Of a stretch of 64,000 nucleotides of DNA, positions 45,488-54,382 are shown piece by piece. The notes beneath the pieces were generated by a model that worked only from the letters and a program-made list of their open reading frames with translations, made no database searches and was not told the DNA's origin. The stretch comes from Catenibacillus scindens (GTDB lineage Bacteria > Bacillota > Clostridia > Lachnospirales > Lachnospiraceae), in NCBI RefSeq assembly GCF_014202115.1, contig NZ_JACHFW010000001.1, positions 124,001 to 188,000 on the forward strand, in the 5' to 3' direction. Every line of letters begins with the position of its first letter. Position 1 is the first letter of the stretch. The translations under genes were made by a program, and so were the position numbers.

Positions 45488-46363
45488 TTACTTCACTTCT
45501 ACAAGCTCAATTTTAAAATTCAGCTCTTTTCCGGCCATCTCATCGTTGGCATCAAGAGTAATCGTCTTCTCATCTTTTGCCGTTACTTTTACCTGGAAAG
45601 GCTGGCCGTACTGGTTGGCCAGGTAAACTTTCTGTCCCACTTCCAGATCCTCAGACCCCGGAAGCTGCTCAATCTCAAAAGTCAGAATAGCATTGGGGTC
45701 TGCTGGGCCGTAAGCATCCTCCGGCATGATATGCACGTTGACAATCTCTCCTACTTCCATATCCGCCACAGCCGCGTCAAATCCCCGGATCATCTGGCCT
45801 ACACCGCAAACGAACTGAAGGGGCTCGCCCCTGTCATAAGATGAATCAAACTGTGTGCCGTCGTTAAATGTACCTACATAATGAGCCCGGCATGTCTTTC
45901 CTACATTGCGGCCCTCTATCACCGGATGCGAACCACATCCGCCGCCGCAGCCGCTTCCACAGCTATCACCACAGGCGTTGTCTTCCTCATGGTGCCCGCA
46001 GCCATGATCGCCGCAGGAATGTCCTTCGCCGTGATGATGATCACAGTTGGCGCCTGTAGATTCCAGTTCTCCTTTAAGATAAGATTCCACCGCCTGATCC
46101 ACATCACCTGATGCTCCGGCCACCAGTTCCACACCAGCCTCAGACAGAGCCGCCTGGGCTCCGCCGCCAATACCACCGCAGATCAGTACATCAATGCCAT
46201 GGTTTGCCAGAAGTCCCGCAAGAGCGCCATGGCCTGTGCCGTTGGAACCGATCACTTCGCTGGAAACGATCTTATTATCCTCAACGTCGTAAACCTTAAA
46301 AAACTCTGTTCTTCCAAAATGCTGGAAAATATTTCCATTGTCATATGTTACCGCGATTTTCAT
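45488..46363 (-). CDS. NifX/NifB-type cofactor-binding domain fused to an FKBP (SlyD-like) domain
   Basis: A 291-residue protein from the ATG at 46363. Residues 1-105 are a dinitrogenase Fe-Mo cofactor-type domain (MKIAVTYDNGNIFQHFGRTEFF, HGIDVLICGGIGGGAQAAL). Residues about 108-148 are a His/Cys/Gly-rich linker (CDHHHGEGHSCGDHGCGHH, CGSGCGGGCGSH), likely metal-binding. Residues about 150-290 are a SlyD-type peptidyl-prolyl isomerase with a long insert (YVGTFNDGTQFDSS, QMIRGFDAAVADMEVGE, MPEDAYGPADP). SlyD often handles nickel and chaperones metalloproteins, so metal delivery is a reasonable inference. No nitrogenase gene is present. Confidence 0.88.
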   Translation of the reverse strand: MKIAVTYDNGNIFQHFGRTEFFKVYDVEDNKIVSSEVIGSNGTGHGALAGLLANHGIDVLICGGIGGGAQAALSEAGVELVAGASGDVDQAVESYLKGELESTGANCDHHHGEGHSCGDHGCGHHEEDNACGDSCGSGCGGGCGSHPVIEGRNVGKTCRAHYVGTFNDGTQFDSSYDRGEPLQFVCGVGQMIRGFDAAVADMEVGEIVNVHIMPEDAYGPADPNAILTFEIEQLPGSEDLEVGQKVYLANQYGQPFQVKVTAKDEKTITLDANDEMAGKELNFKIELVEVK

Positions 46364-46379
46364 CCTTAACAATCCTCTA

Positions 46380-46629
46380 CTTTCATAATGTATACACAGT
46401 CAGCAACCTTTCTCAAATCCAGAAAAGCAGCCGTATTTTTGTGCCTGTAACACACATATTAATAAATGTGGGGAGGGATGTCAATACCTTTACCGGAAGG
46501 GTTTGTCTGACCCGCAGCCGTTTTTCCGGACAGCATGTGTCCATCTTCCAGGATAGCCTCTGTAGCTATATCAATCCCGGAGGATTCCTCTATATCCCAG
46601 ATCAAAAGTTACTGCCATATAGTCTTGCG
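46380..46629. other. Intergenic region downstream of yaaA
   Basis: About 250 bases with no recognised gene. On the minus strand a frame of about 48 codons (TAA-bounded, ending PSGKGIDIPPHIY near 46460) has plausible composition but lacks an ATG or ribosome binding site, so it is not called. Confidence 0.35.
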
Positions 46630-47388
46630 TCAGTTTTTCTGATGGTCACCCTTCAAAAAAACCCAATTTTTATCATCGGAACGCGCCTGATCAAACCGGT
46701 ATTCCAGCCGGTCAAAAGATTTGATATCCTCCGGATCGGCAATCTGCCTTTCAGCCATATAGCGCACCATTTCGCCCCGGGCCATTTTACATTTTGTTCC
46801 CTTCTCCACCACTTTCCCATCTTTTTCCTCGCCAAACACACAGGTAATGAAACGGGCAGAGCCAGGCACATATTTTGAAACGCACTGGGAATATTCTTTA
46901 GAGGCCAGGTTTACAATACAGTCCGTTTCTTCAAAAAGAATCCGCGCAATGAGGCTTCCCCAGTAGTCATAAAGATTTTTCGCCGGGCCAATGCTAAGCT
47001 TTGCCTGCATTTCCAGACGGTACGGAGTCACACCGTCCAATGGCTTTAAAATACCGTAAAATCCGGATAAAATGCGAAGGTGAGCCTGGATATAGGCAAA
47101 TTCTTTATCGGTAAATACCTTTGGCGCCATATATTGATAGGCGATTCCCTCATAAGAAAGCACTGCTGGCGTCAAGCCGTTACGCAAATCCATAGATGCA
47201 AGACGGTCAACATTCAAAGCCGCAATGGAATCATTACATTTCCACAGCTTTTTCAATTCCTCATAGGACATATCTTTCATTTTGGCGAAAATCTTCTCTG
47301 TCCGGTCAAGGAAAACCGGCAGATCACGCCAGGCAATACTATCTGTGTCTGGATTCATCTTTTTAGCCGGAGAAATAATAATCCGCAT
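46630..47388 (-). CDS. yaaA: Peroxide stress protein YaaA
   Basis: A 252-residue YaaA/DUF328 protein, which protects cells against peroxide by limiting free iron and binds DNA. The start MRIIISPAKKMN is characteristic, as are LSGFYGILKPLDGVTPYRLEM and IVNLASKEYS. It begins three bases after the Bcp stop, giving a two-gene peroxide-defence unit. Confidence 0.95.
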   Translation of the reverse strand: MRIIISPAKKMNPDTDSIAWRDLPVFLDRTEKIFAKMKDMSYEELKKLWKCNDSIAALNVDRLASMDLRNGLTPAVLSYEGIAYQYMAPKVFTDKEFAYIQAHLRILSGFYGILKPLDGVTPYRLEMQAKLSIGPAKNLYDYWGSLIARILFEETDCIVNLASKEYSQCVSKYVPGSARFITCVFGEEKDGKVVEKGTKCKMARGEMVRYMAERQIADPEDIKSFDRLEYRFDQARSDDKNWVFLKGDHQKN

Positions 47389-47391
47389 CTT

Positions 47392-47853
47392 TTACTCTCC
47401 TGCAAGATAGGCCAGGATTTCGGCAGCGTTTGTATCAGGTTTTACCTTTGGCATCGCCTTTTCAATATTTCCCTGCTCATCAATAATATAGGTCGTGCGT
47501 ACTACTCCCATGCTCACCTTGCCATAAAGTTTCTTCTCTTTCCACACATCATAAGCCTGAATAGCCTGAAGTTCCGGATCAGAAAGCAAAATAAATGGCA
47601 GGTCATACTTCTGGGCAAATTTCTGATGGGACGCCACGCTGTCTTTACTGATACCGATAACCACAATATCCTTATCTTTAAACTGCTGGTAATTGGCTGC
47701 AAATGCGCATGCCTGGCGGGTACATCCGGGTGTGTTGTCTTTAGGATAAAAATAAAGGACGATCTTTTTCCCAAGAAAATCAGACAGCCGTACCTCCTGC
47801 CCGTCTTTATCTAAAAGTGTAAAATCTGGTGCTTTCATCTGAACTTCTAACAT
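47392..47853 (-). CDS. bcp: Thiol peroxidase of the Bcp/PrxQ type
   Basis: A 153-residue peroxiredoxin from the ATG at 47853, preceded by GGAGA; the frame to 47871 is longer but unneeded. The peroxidatic Cys44 lies in NTPGCTRQAC and Cys49 five residues on is the expected resolving residue. It reduces hydroperoxides with thioredoxin. It is transcribed together with yaaA. Confidence 0.95.
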   Translation of the reverse strand: MLEVQMKAPDFTLLDKDGQEVRLSDFLGKKIVLYFYPKDNTPGCTRQACAFAANYQQFKDKDIVVIGISKDSVASHQKFAQKYDLPFILLSDPELQAIQAYDVWKEKKLYGKVSMGVVRTTYIIDEQGNIEKAMPKVKPDTNAAEILAYLAGE

Positions 47854-47967
47854 GGTCATTCTCCTTTTCAAAATATTTATATTTCCATTATTGTCCTGCC
47901 GCCTGAAGCAGCGCTTCCCCCAATTTGGGATCGCAGGCGTAAATATATAAACCTTCGACGACGGGAA

Positions 47968-48483
47968 TCATAAGAAACGGACAACCCTTCGGGTGTGAGG
48001 ATAATACTCCATAGCTATCCTGTCTATTTTGCCCAAGCGATCATAATCCTTTCGGGATATTTTCACCTGGATCTGATTTTGTCCGTTGGCTGTTCCACTG
48101 AGAAAATAGTCGGCCCTGCGGCCCTTATTTCCCAGCCTTTTTCCAACCTCAATATCGGTGACAGTAACGATCTGGGTCCCCTGTACGCCGTCTAAAACTA
48201 CATTTCTCCCAAACCAAAACCCTAAAAGCGAAAAAATCAAAACGCATACGATGCCGATAATCAATGCCCTTTTCTTTTTTCTCTTGTCAAAGGACTGGCA
48301 TAAAAATATTGCCAGGTAAAGGGCTGCGGCAAGAAATACAAGAGCTACGCATCCTTCATCCAGAAGAACATAGGGACCTGTCACCGGAAAAATCGCAGCC
48401 ACCGCCACAGGCACAAGGATTAACGCCCAGAAAATATAATGATAAATTTTAGTTGCTGTTTTTTTCTTTTCGGGTCCACTCAT
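47968..48483 (-). CDS. Hypothetical membrane protein
   Basis: A 171-residue protein with three hydrophobic segments (about 17-37, 40-62 and 72-92) and a C-terminal polar domain from about residue 95 (ITVTDIEVGKR-like beta stretches and a basic end). No family recognised. It is monocistronic between HelD-like and Bcp genes. Confidence 0.65.
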   Translation of the reverse strand: MSGPEKKKTATKIYHYIFWALILVPVAVAAIFPVTGPYVLLDEGCVALVFLAAALYLAIFLCQSFDKRKKKRALIIGIVCVLIFSLLGFWFGRNVVLDGVQGTQIVTVTDIEVGKRLGNKGRRADYFLSGTANGQNQIQVKISRKDYDRLGKIDRIAMEYYPHTRRVVRFL

Positions 48484-48623
48484 TTATGATCACTCCTGCT
48501 TTCTTATACAGCAGATTGAAGTTTTTCAACCAGAGTATTCAAAGGACGGCGTTCATTATGTATAATAATGTCGGGAGCAAAAGATCTCACCCCCTTTATT
48601 TTTGACTTTTCCAAAACATTAGG

Positions 48624-51600
48624 CTATCCCAGCATTTTATACAGCTCCAGAATCCCCTCATAGGTTTTTCCGTAAATAAAATAATAATCCACCTCATCCT
48701 TTCCGTCAGCGTACAGATACATACCGTACATGGGGATGGCGCAGCACATGACGGTCTGCTCCCCGGCCACGCCGATGCCATAACCGCGGTCGGAAAATAC
48801 CAGGGGCATGCGCATCTTCATTCCTCCGAAGCTGATATATCTCGCCTTATTATTCATCCGCTCCCGGTCATCCGGGAGAATGCCCTTGGCGTAAATTTTC
48901 TCATTTTTTTCCCAGTCAAAGTAATTCCAGGTCTGCTCTCTGTTTTCCCCGCCGATCCACCGGGGGATTTTAGGATTCTCAGCAACCAGTATTTTTCCGT
49001 CCCTATCCAAAAATGAAAGAGCCCCGGTTCTTTTATCTGCAGAAACGATCAAATCTTTAGTCTCCACCTGGATCACTGATTTTCCAGCTCTGACATTCCA
49101 TACAGGCGGTACTTGGACTGCCCGCTCCCAAAAGCCTCCCTTAAAAGGCCCGATCTCCCCTTTTTTAAACTGGACCCGGATCATATTCGGAGCAAGCGGG
49201 GTCAGACGCAGGGTGCCCTGGCCGCTGGAAAGATATAGGGATTTCTTTGTCTTTTTCAGACTTCGGATGGGTAAATCTATGGCGCCCTGGGGGGCATGTG
49301 TGAGAGCCAGGACACAGTTTTTCTGAGCCTGCAGGGAACTGATCTTTGGACAATCTCCGAAATGCCATAGTGAGGGATTCACCGGGCGCTCTTTCACATC
49401 CGGACGTAAAATCCGGCTTCTGCCTTTGCTTTCTATCTCCTCCCCGGCTATTTGGAAAGGCTGTCCATCCCTCCTATGACCATTTTCAGGTAACTCAGCC
49501 GGCACCTTATGCAATCTTCGTTCCCGGCGTGACGCCGGCTCTTTAGCCGCCTGATTTTCCAGCAGGGCCATAGACTTTTCTTTTGCGGGAACCCGGATCA
49601 GATCTGTAAGATCACCCTTATGGACCACCGTCAGCTCATGGAGGGCACGGGTGGCTGCCACATACAAAAGCTTCACATATTGATCTGCCGGGGGATAATG
49701 ATCCCCACTGGGATCATAGAGAATGACGCCGTCAAACTCCAGACCTTTGGTATATTCTACCGAGAGTACCATGACACCCTGGGAAAAGCCTGCTGTCTTG
49801 GGGTCACTGTCGGCCAGGGCCAGATTTTGCCCCAGCATGTCGCTGACCGCTCTAGCCCCATCCATATCCCGGCAGATCACAGCTATGGTCTCCCGGCCTT
49901 CATTTTGCCATTTTCGGATGGTCCTCTCTGTCTCAGAAACCATATGGGCCTCATCTGAACATTGAAGTATATTTACAGAATGGCCGTGGCGGAGAACAGG
50001 CTCCACCGGATAAACGGCAAAATTGCCATGGCACAAAATGTCAGTGGCAAATTTTGAAATCTCAACAGTATTGCGGTAACTTTTTTTCAGAAGACAAAAA
50101 CCTTCCCGCCCGTCTGGGAGCATAAGTGCTTTCAATTCCTCCCAGTCGTTAAGTCCGTGTCCAAAATGAATATTCTGGGAAACATCGCCCATGATGGTGT
50201 AGGAGCAGTCCCGCATACAGTAATAAAGGGACTGATAGGCCATCATTCCAAAATCCTGTGCCTCGTCAATGATCACGTGGCTGGCCTCCGAAATACCGTC
50301 GGTTTCTTTAATCCGCTTATAAATGTAGGCCAGAGCCGCCAGATCATAAAGGTCAAAAACATTTTCTTCATGATGGGGAATATCCTTTCCCCGGTCCGAC
50401 TGAGCGGCCAGAAAGTCTTCATAAACGGAAAAAATGGAGCCTCTCCATACCTTTTTTCCAAAATGCTGCCGGTACTGGCGTATCAGCGCCTTTCGCTCCC
50501 CATCGGGATAAGTCACATATTTTCCGGCCATTTCATTTTCCAGTTTTGACATAAGAATAGCGTTCAGCCTGTTGATTTTTTCCTGAGTGGAAAGGCCCCT
50601 TTGGTCATAAATATGTCTCTCAATAGACGGCTGGTCCATAAGAACAACACGGTTTTTCTCAAGACGAACCTCTTCCCTGGGAATGGACGCCGTCTCGAAG
50701 GCGGCGCAAAAATCTTCCAGATCCTTAAACCACGCGCTGCTTCCTTTAACGTCACCGGCATTGTTCACCGGGCAGATCTTATGGAGCTTAGGATTCCAGT
50801 CTTCGTAAAGAAGACGGACAAACAACTGTTCCATAGTCATCTGGCGAACCCCATACACATCAAGATCCGGCAGGGCGCTTGTAATATAGTTGAGCAAAAT
50901 CTCATTGCTGCCGATAATATAAAAATCCTGAGGGCGAAAGTCCTCCTCATAATTGTACAAAATATAGGAAATGCGGTGCATTGCCACCGTCGTCTTCCCC
51001 GATCCGGCCACCCCCTGGACGATCAGGTTCATTTTCGGCGATTTTCGTATAATGGCGTTCTGCTCTGCCTGGATAGTGGCAATAATCTCTCCCAGCACCG
51101 CCGTCTTATTTTTCGCCAGATACTTAGTCAAAAGTGCGTCGTTGGCCACCACATCAGAATCAAAAAAATCTATCAGACGGTCGTTTTCAATCTCATAGGT
51201 CCGTTTAAGGCGCAGATCCACCTCATAGGTGCCCTCATTTTTCACTGTGTAAGAACAGCGGCCGGAAGTATTGTCATAATAAAGGGAAGCCACAGGCGCC
51301 CGCCAGTCGATGACCACAGGTTCTGAAAGGGATTTTGCGATCCCCACCCGGCCTACATAATAGGACTCCTCCTGATCCCGTCCGTCATCCTTAAAATCAA
51401 TGCGGCCAAAATAAGGTTTCTGCCGGGCTTTCCTGCACCGGAGAAGGGCCCGTTGGCTCTGCGAATACATCACCTGGGTATTGTGGATCATTGAAAGGGC
51501 TTCTTTATCCTTTGGCCCGTAGGATTCCATCAGATCATGAAGCTGACCGGAAAGGCCGGACAATTCCTCCTCCGCCTTTAAAAGATTCTCACCGGCGATG

Positions 51601-51689
51601 CCAGTAATGATTTTCAGTTGTTCCTCCTCCGCCTCACGGCTCCGTCCGGGAACCGGACGAATAGCCGCTTTTTGTTTTTTTACTTCCAT
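48624..51689 (-). CDS. HelD-like UvrD-type helicase fused to a GH31 N-terminal-like domain
   Basis: 1021 residues in one uninterrupted frame. Residues 1 to about 700 are a HelD-type superfamily 1 ATPase: N-terminal coiled region, VIDWRAPVASLYYDN, Walker A VQGVAGSGKTTVAMHRISY, Walker B VIIDEAQDFGMM, VEYTKGLEFDGVILYD and LYVAATRALHELTVVHKG. HelD removes stalled RNA polymerase from DNA. After a linker (about 700-790) comes a beta-rich domain that reads like the mutarotase-like N-terminal domain of GH31 glycosidases (TPLAPNMIRVQF, LIVSADKRTGALSFLD, YISFGG, DRGYGIGVAGEQ, YYFIYGKTYEGILELYKMLG). The stop falls where the catalytic barrel would begin. Typical HelD proteins are about 700-780 residues. 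Confidence 0.85.
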   Translation of the reverse strand: MEVKKQKAAIRPVPGRSREAEEEQLKIITGIAGENLLKAEEELSGLSGQLHDLMESYGPKDKEALSMIHNTQVMYSQSQRALLRCRKARQKPYFGRIDFKDDGRDQEESYYVGRVGIAKSLSEPVVIDWRAPVASLYYDNTSGRCSYTVKNEGTYEVDLRLKRTYEIENDRLIDFFDSDVVANDALLTKYLAKNKTAVLGEIIATIQAEQNAIIRKSPKMNLIVQGVAGSGKTTVAMHRISYILYNYEEDFRPQDFYIIGSNEILLNYITSALPDLDVYGVRQMTMEQLFVRLLYEDWNPKLHKICPVNNAGDVKGSSAWFKDLEDFCAAFETASIPREEVRLEKNRVVLMDQPSIERHIYDQRGLSTQEKINRLNAILMSKLENEMAGKYVTYPDGERKALIRQYRQHFGKKVWRGSIFSVYEDFLAAQSDRGKDIPHHEENVFDLYDLAALAYIYKRIKETDGISEASHVIIDEAQDFGMMAYQSLYYCMRDCSYTIMGDVSQNIHFGHGLNDWEELKALMLPDGREGFCLLKKSYRNTVEISKFATDILCHGNFAVYPVEPVLRHGHSVNILQCSDEAHMVSETERTIRKWQNEGRETIAVICRDMDGARAVSDMLGQNLALADSDPKTAGFSQGVMVLSVEYTKGLEFDGVILYDPSGDHYPPADQYVKLLYVAATRALHELTVVHKGDLTDLIRVPAKEKSMALLENQAAKEPASRRERRLHKVPAELPENGHRRDGQPFQIAGEEIESKGRSRILRPDVKERPVNPSLWHFGDCPKISSLQAQKNCVLALTHAPQGAIDLPIRSLKKTKKSLYLSSGQGTLRLTPLAPNMIRVQFKKGEIGPFKGGFWERAVQVPPVWNVRAGKSVIQVETKDLIVSADKRTGALSFLDRDGKILVAENPKIPRWIGGENREQTWNYFDWEKNEKIYAKGILPDDRERMNNKARYISFGGMKMRMPLVFSDRGYGIGVAGEQTVMCCAIPMYGMYLYADGKDEVDYYFIYGKTYEGILELYKMLG

Positions 51690-51751
51690 AGCCCCTCCTC
51701 ATGCAATGAGTTGCCCTTGCCCATCCCTGATCACTAAACTGTTATCAAAAA

Positions 51752-52699
51752 TCAGTGAAACATATCTTTTTTAATGAAAATAATGGTAGCCACAAGGCAG
51801 GCGACTACTGCGAGCATTGTTGGAAACCACCAGACAGATACAGGAAGCCCGGTGACATTCATGCCGTAAAAACTAAATATAATATTGGGAATCGCCATAA
51901 CAATGGTGATCACCGTTAAAACTTTCATAACAATGTTTAAGTTGTTTGAGATCACAGAGGCAAAAGCGTCCATAGTTCCGGATAGAATATTGGAGTAAAT
52001 GTTACACATCTCCATAGCCTGATGGATCTCAATGAGAACATCCTCCAGAAGCTCCTGGTCATCGTCATAGAGTTTGATCAATTTGCCCCGGGTAATCTTT
52101 GTCAGAGTCACCTCGTCCGCTTTCAGAGATGTAGAAAAGTATACCAGGGATTTTTCCAGCCCCAGCATCTGGATTAGCTCTTTATTCTGCATAGATTTGT
52201 GAAGCTTTTTCTCTGTAAAGGAGGAGAGACGGTCAATCTCACGAAGGCATACAAGATATCTCTGGGAGATACGGAATAACAGGATCAGCAAGAACCGCGT
52301 CCGCAATTCCGTCCGCACGCCTTTGACTTTTCCGTTTTCCATGTCCTGGATACTGATATTCTCATACAATGAAATGGTAATAATATAACCTTTCATGGAA
52401 ATAATAGCCAGAGGCATGGTGGAATATTGGAGGGTAATATTGCCATAGTTGACGTCAGATTTTTCTGTACAGGGACAGTCAATGATCACAAGCGTCTGAT
52501 CAGATTCGTCGTCATAATCAATGTGGGAGCTTTCCTCTTCATCCAACGAAGCCTGGACAAATTCGGGAGTAATGCCGATTTCCCGGATCAGATACTCTTT
52601 TTCCGCCTCAGTGGGAGCGGTGACGCTGATCCAGCTTCCCGGCTCCAGTCTTTCGATCTGCCTGATCTGGCCATCTAAGGTTTTAAACATTTTTATCAT
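51752..52699 (-). CDS. corA: CorA-family magnesium transporter
   Basis: A 315-residue CorA-type divalent-cation channel. The ATG at 52699 is chosen because AAGGAGGAG lies just before it; the frame to 52723 starts within the ribosome binding site region. Long cytoplasmic helices are followed by two C-terminal membrane helices with the GMN pore motif (FYGMNVTGLP) and a basic end. HelD-like gene follows 62 bases downstream. Confidence 0.93.
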   Translation of the reverse strand: MIKMFKTLDGQIRQIERLEPGSWISVTAPTEAEKEYLIREIGITPEFVQASLDEEESSHIDYDDESDQTLVIIDCPCTEKSDVNYGNITLQYSTMPLAIISMKGYIITISLYENISIQDMENGKVKGVRTELRTRFLLILLFRISQRYLVCLREIDRLSSFTEKKLHKSMQNKELIQMLGLEKSLVYFSTSLKADEVTLTKITRGKLIKLYDDDQELLEDVLIEIHQAMEMCNIYSNILSGTMDAFASVISNNLNIVMKVLTVITIVMAIPNIIFSFYGMNVTGLPVSVWWFPTMLAVVACLVATIIFIKKDMFH

Positions 52700-52730
52700 T
52701 CTTATCTCCTCCTTTTTTGACATAAAAAAA

Positions 52731-52860
52731 GAATCCTGCCAGGCAGGATTCTCCGCCTGCGGCGGGTTGCGCCAGCAACAGCTTCCGCTCCGCCGCAGTG
52801 CGGATCTGCGCGGAGCGTTATTTTATATCGAAGGGAACACGGTTTCCTTCGATATAAAAT
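52731..52860. repeat. Cluster of hairpins between tRNA-Asn and corA
   Basis: From high to low coordinate on the minus strand: an AT-rich stem ATTTTATATCGAAGG with CCTTCGATATAAAAT (52819-52860 area), a GC stem CGCTCCGC with GCGGAGCG, a GTTGC/GCAAC stem, and the stem GAATCCTG with CAGGATTC (52731-52751) followed by seven Ts, which is terminator-like and only about 25 bases before the corA ribosome binding site. The first two resemble the CGCTCCGC-linked hairpin at 10.5 kb. Confidence 0.6.
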
Positions 52861-52890
52861 AAACCCGTAAACAAAAACATTTACGGGTTT
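52861..52890 (-). terminator. Terminator after tRNA-Asn
   Basis: AAACCCGTAAA (52861-52871) and its complement (52880-52890) form an 11-bp stem directly 3' of the tRNA, followed by ATTTTAT on the minus strand. Confidence 0.7.
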
Positions 52891-52897
52891 TCAAACA

Positions 52898-52970
52898 CTC
52901 CCCCTGCCGGGCTCGAACCAGCGACACTTCGGTTAACAGCCGAATGCTCTACCGACTGAGCTAAGGAGGA
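52898..52970 (-). tRNA. tRNA-Asn (anticodon GTT)
   Basis: A 73-base tRNA. Acceptor TCCTCCT pairs with AGGGGGA (one G-U pair). The anticodon loop CTGTTAA holds GTT, the T arm contains GGTTCGAGCCC, and the D arm AGCTCAGTCGG is normal. CCA is not encoded. Confidence 0.97.
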
Positions 52971-53065
52971 ATATGAATATATCTTAGACCTTTTAAACAA
53001 ATTTGTCAAGAATTTTTTCATTGATACATGGCGGCCGCCCCAGGGCAGCCCCGCAAAAAATGTAT

Positions 53066-53278
53066 TTACGTCCAGAAAATCACCATGAGAGCAATAATGA
53101 TCCCCAGTCCCACAATAAAAGCAAGGCCAATGAGCAGAGCGCCTGACAGCGCGCCGAGAATGACCCACCGCCGCTCTTTGGGCGTCAGCTCTGTATTGGG
53201 GATCATTTTTGGCCCCTGGTCTGAAATATCTTCCCCCTCGTCATGGATAATGTTTATTTCATCCCTTTCGTCTTCCAT
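53066..53278 (-). CDS. Small single-pass membrane protein
   Basis: A 70-residue protein with an acidic N terminus (MEDERDEINIIHDEGED) and one or two tightly packed hydrophobic segments at residues 38-68. AAAGGAG lies directly upstream of the ATG. It follows oppF by about 80 bases, with a hairpin between them (AGGGCCGCTGC at 53299-53309 with 53316-53326), and may be in the same transcript. Function unknown. Confidence 0.6.
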   Translation of the reverse strand: MEDERDEINIIHDEGEDISDQGPKMIPNTELTPKERRWVILGALSGALLIGLAFIVGLGIIIALMVIFWT

Positions 53279-53356
53279 TGAATTCTCCTTTACAAATCAG
53301 GGCCGCTGCCCAAAAGCAGCAGCCCTGTCAAAGCTGTATCCATAGATGTTTCACTG

Positions 53357-54382
53357 TTATTTGTCATAAAGATGACATCTTACAAAATGTCCCGGTTCCA
53401 CTTCTTTCTGTACCGGCACTTCGCTCTTACACCGCTCCATGCAATATTGGCAGCGGGTGTGGAACTTACATCCCGCCGGAGGATTGGCAGGAGAGGGAAT
53501 AGAACCTTCAAGGACGATACGGTTCATCTTTGCCTTTGGATCTGGGATTGGAATCGCTGAGAACAGCGCCTTTGTATACGGATGAAGAGGTTCACGGAAA
53601 ATATCTTCCGTCTCGCCGTATTCCACAAGATTTCCCAGATACATAACGCCCACATGATCGGAGATATGTTCAACCACTGACAGGTCATGTGAGATAAACA
53701 GATAGGTGAGATGATATTTTTCCTGAAGTTCCTTTAACAGGTTAATGATCTGAGCCTGAATAGATACGTCCAAAGCGGATACCGGCTCATCACATACAAT
53801 AAATTCCGGATTTAAGGCCAATGCTCTGGCAATACAGATTCTCTGGCGCTGACCGCCTGAAAACTCATGGGGATAACGGTCCTTATGAAATGGCTGAAGA
53901 CCGCAGTTATCCATAACCTGATCAATATAATCATTAAACTCAGCCTTTGGTACAAGTTTATGTTCCCGAACCGCCTCACCGATAATCTCTCCTACCGGAA
54001 GTCTTGGAGAAAGGCTGGAAAAAGGATCCTGGAAAATAATCTGCATTTTCGGTCTGAGAGCCCGCATTTCCTTCGAGGACAGGTCATAAACTTCCTGGCC
54101 GTTAAAAAGCACCTGGCCGTCAGTCTTATCGCCGGAAAGGCGGAGAATGGTGCGGCCTGTGGTACTCTTTCCGCAGCCGGACTCACCTACAAGGCCCATG
54201 GTAGCGCCCCTCTTCAAATTGAAGGTAACGCCATCCACAGCCTTGACATGGCCCACAGTATGGGAAACCATACCGCCCTTAATAGGGAAGTATTTTTTCA
54301 GATGATTGACCATGAGAATATACTGGGGATCATAAGTCACCGGTTCATAATCCAATTTCTTCTCTGTCTTTTCCTGCGCCAT
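53357..54382 (-). CDS. oppF: Oligopeptide ABC transporter ATP-binding protein OppF
   Basis: A 341-residue ABC ATPase. Walker [19 protein letters not shown], the LSGGQRQR-type signature [16 protein letters not shown], Walker [13 protein letters not shown] and the C-terminal oligopeptide-transporter domain ([16 protein letters not shown]) with its cysteines are all present. It energises the oligopeptide importer with OppD. Its start overlaps the oppD stop by one base (TAATG). Confidence 0.95.
   Translation of the reverse strand: MAQEKTEKKLDYEPVTYDPQYILMVNHLKKYFPIKGGMVSHTVGHVKAVDGVTFNLKRGATMGLVGESGCGKSTTGRTILRLSGDKTDGQVLFNGQEVYDLSSKEMRALRPKMQIIFQDPFSSLSPRLPVGEIIGEAVREHKLVPKAEFNDYIDQVMDNCGLQPFHKDRYPHEFSGGQRQRICIARALALNPEFIVCDEPVSALDVSIQAQIINLLKELQEKYHLTYLFISHDLSVVEHISDHVGVMYLGNLVEYGETEDIFREPLHPYTKALFSAIPIPDPKAKMNRIVLEGSIPSPANPPAGCKFHTRCQYCMERCKSEVPVQKEVEPGHFVRCHLYDK

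Noticed and set aside
46460-46625. A possible 48-codon minus-strand gene after yaaA
   Set aside because: No ATG or GTG, no ribosome binding site and no recognisable family; may be chance.
47080-47814. A 244-codon plus-strand frame across yaaA and bcp
   Set aside because: Antisense to two well-recognised genes.
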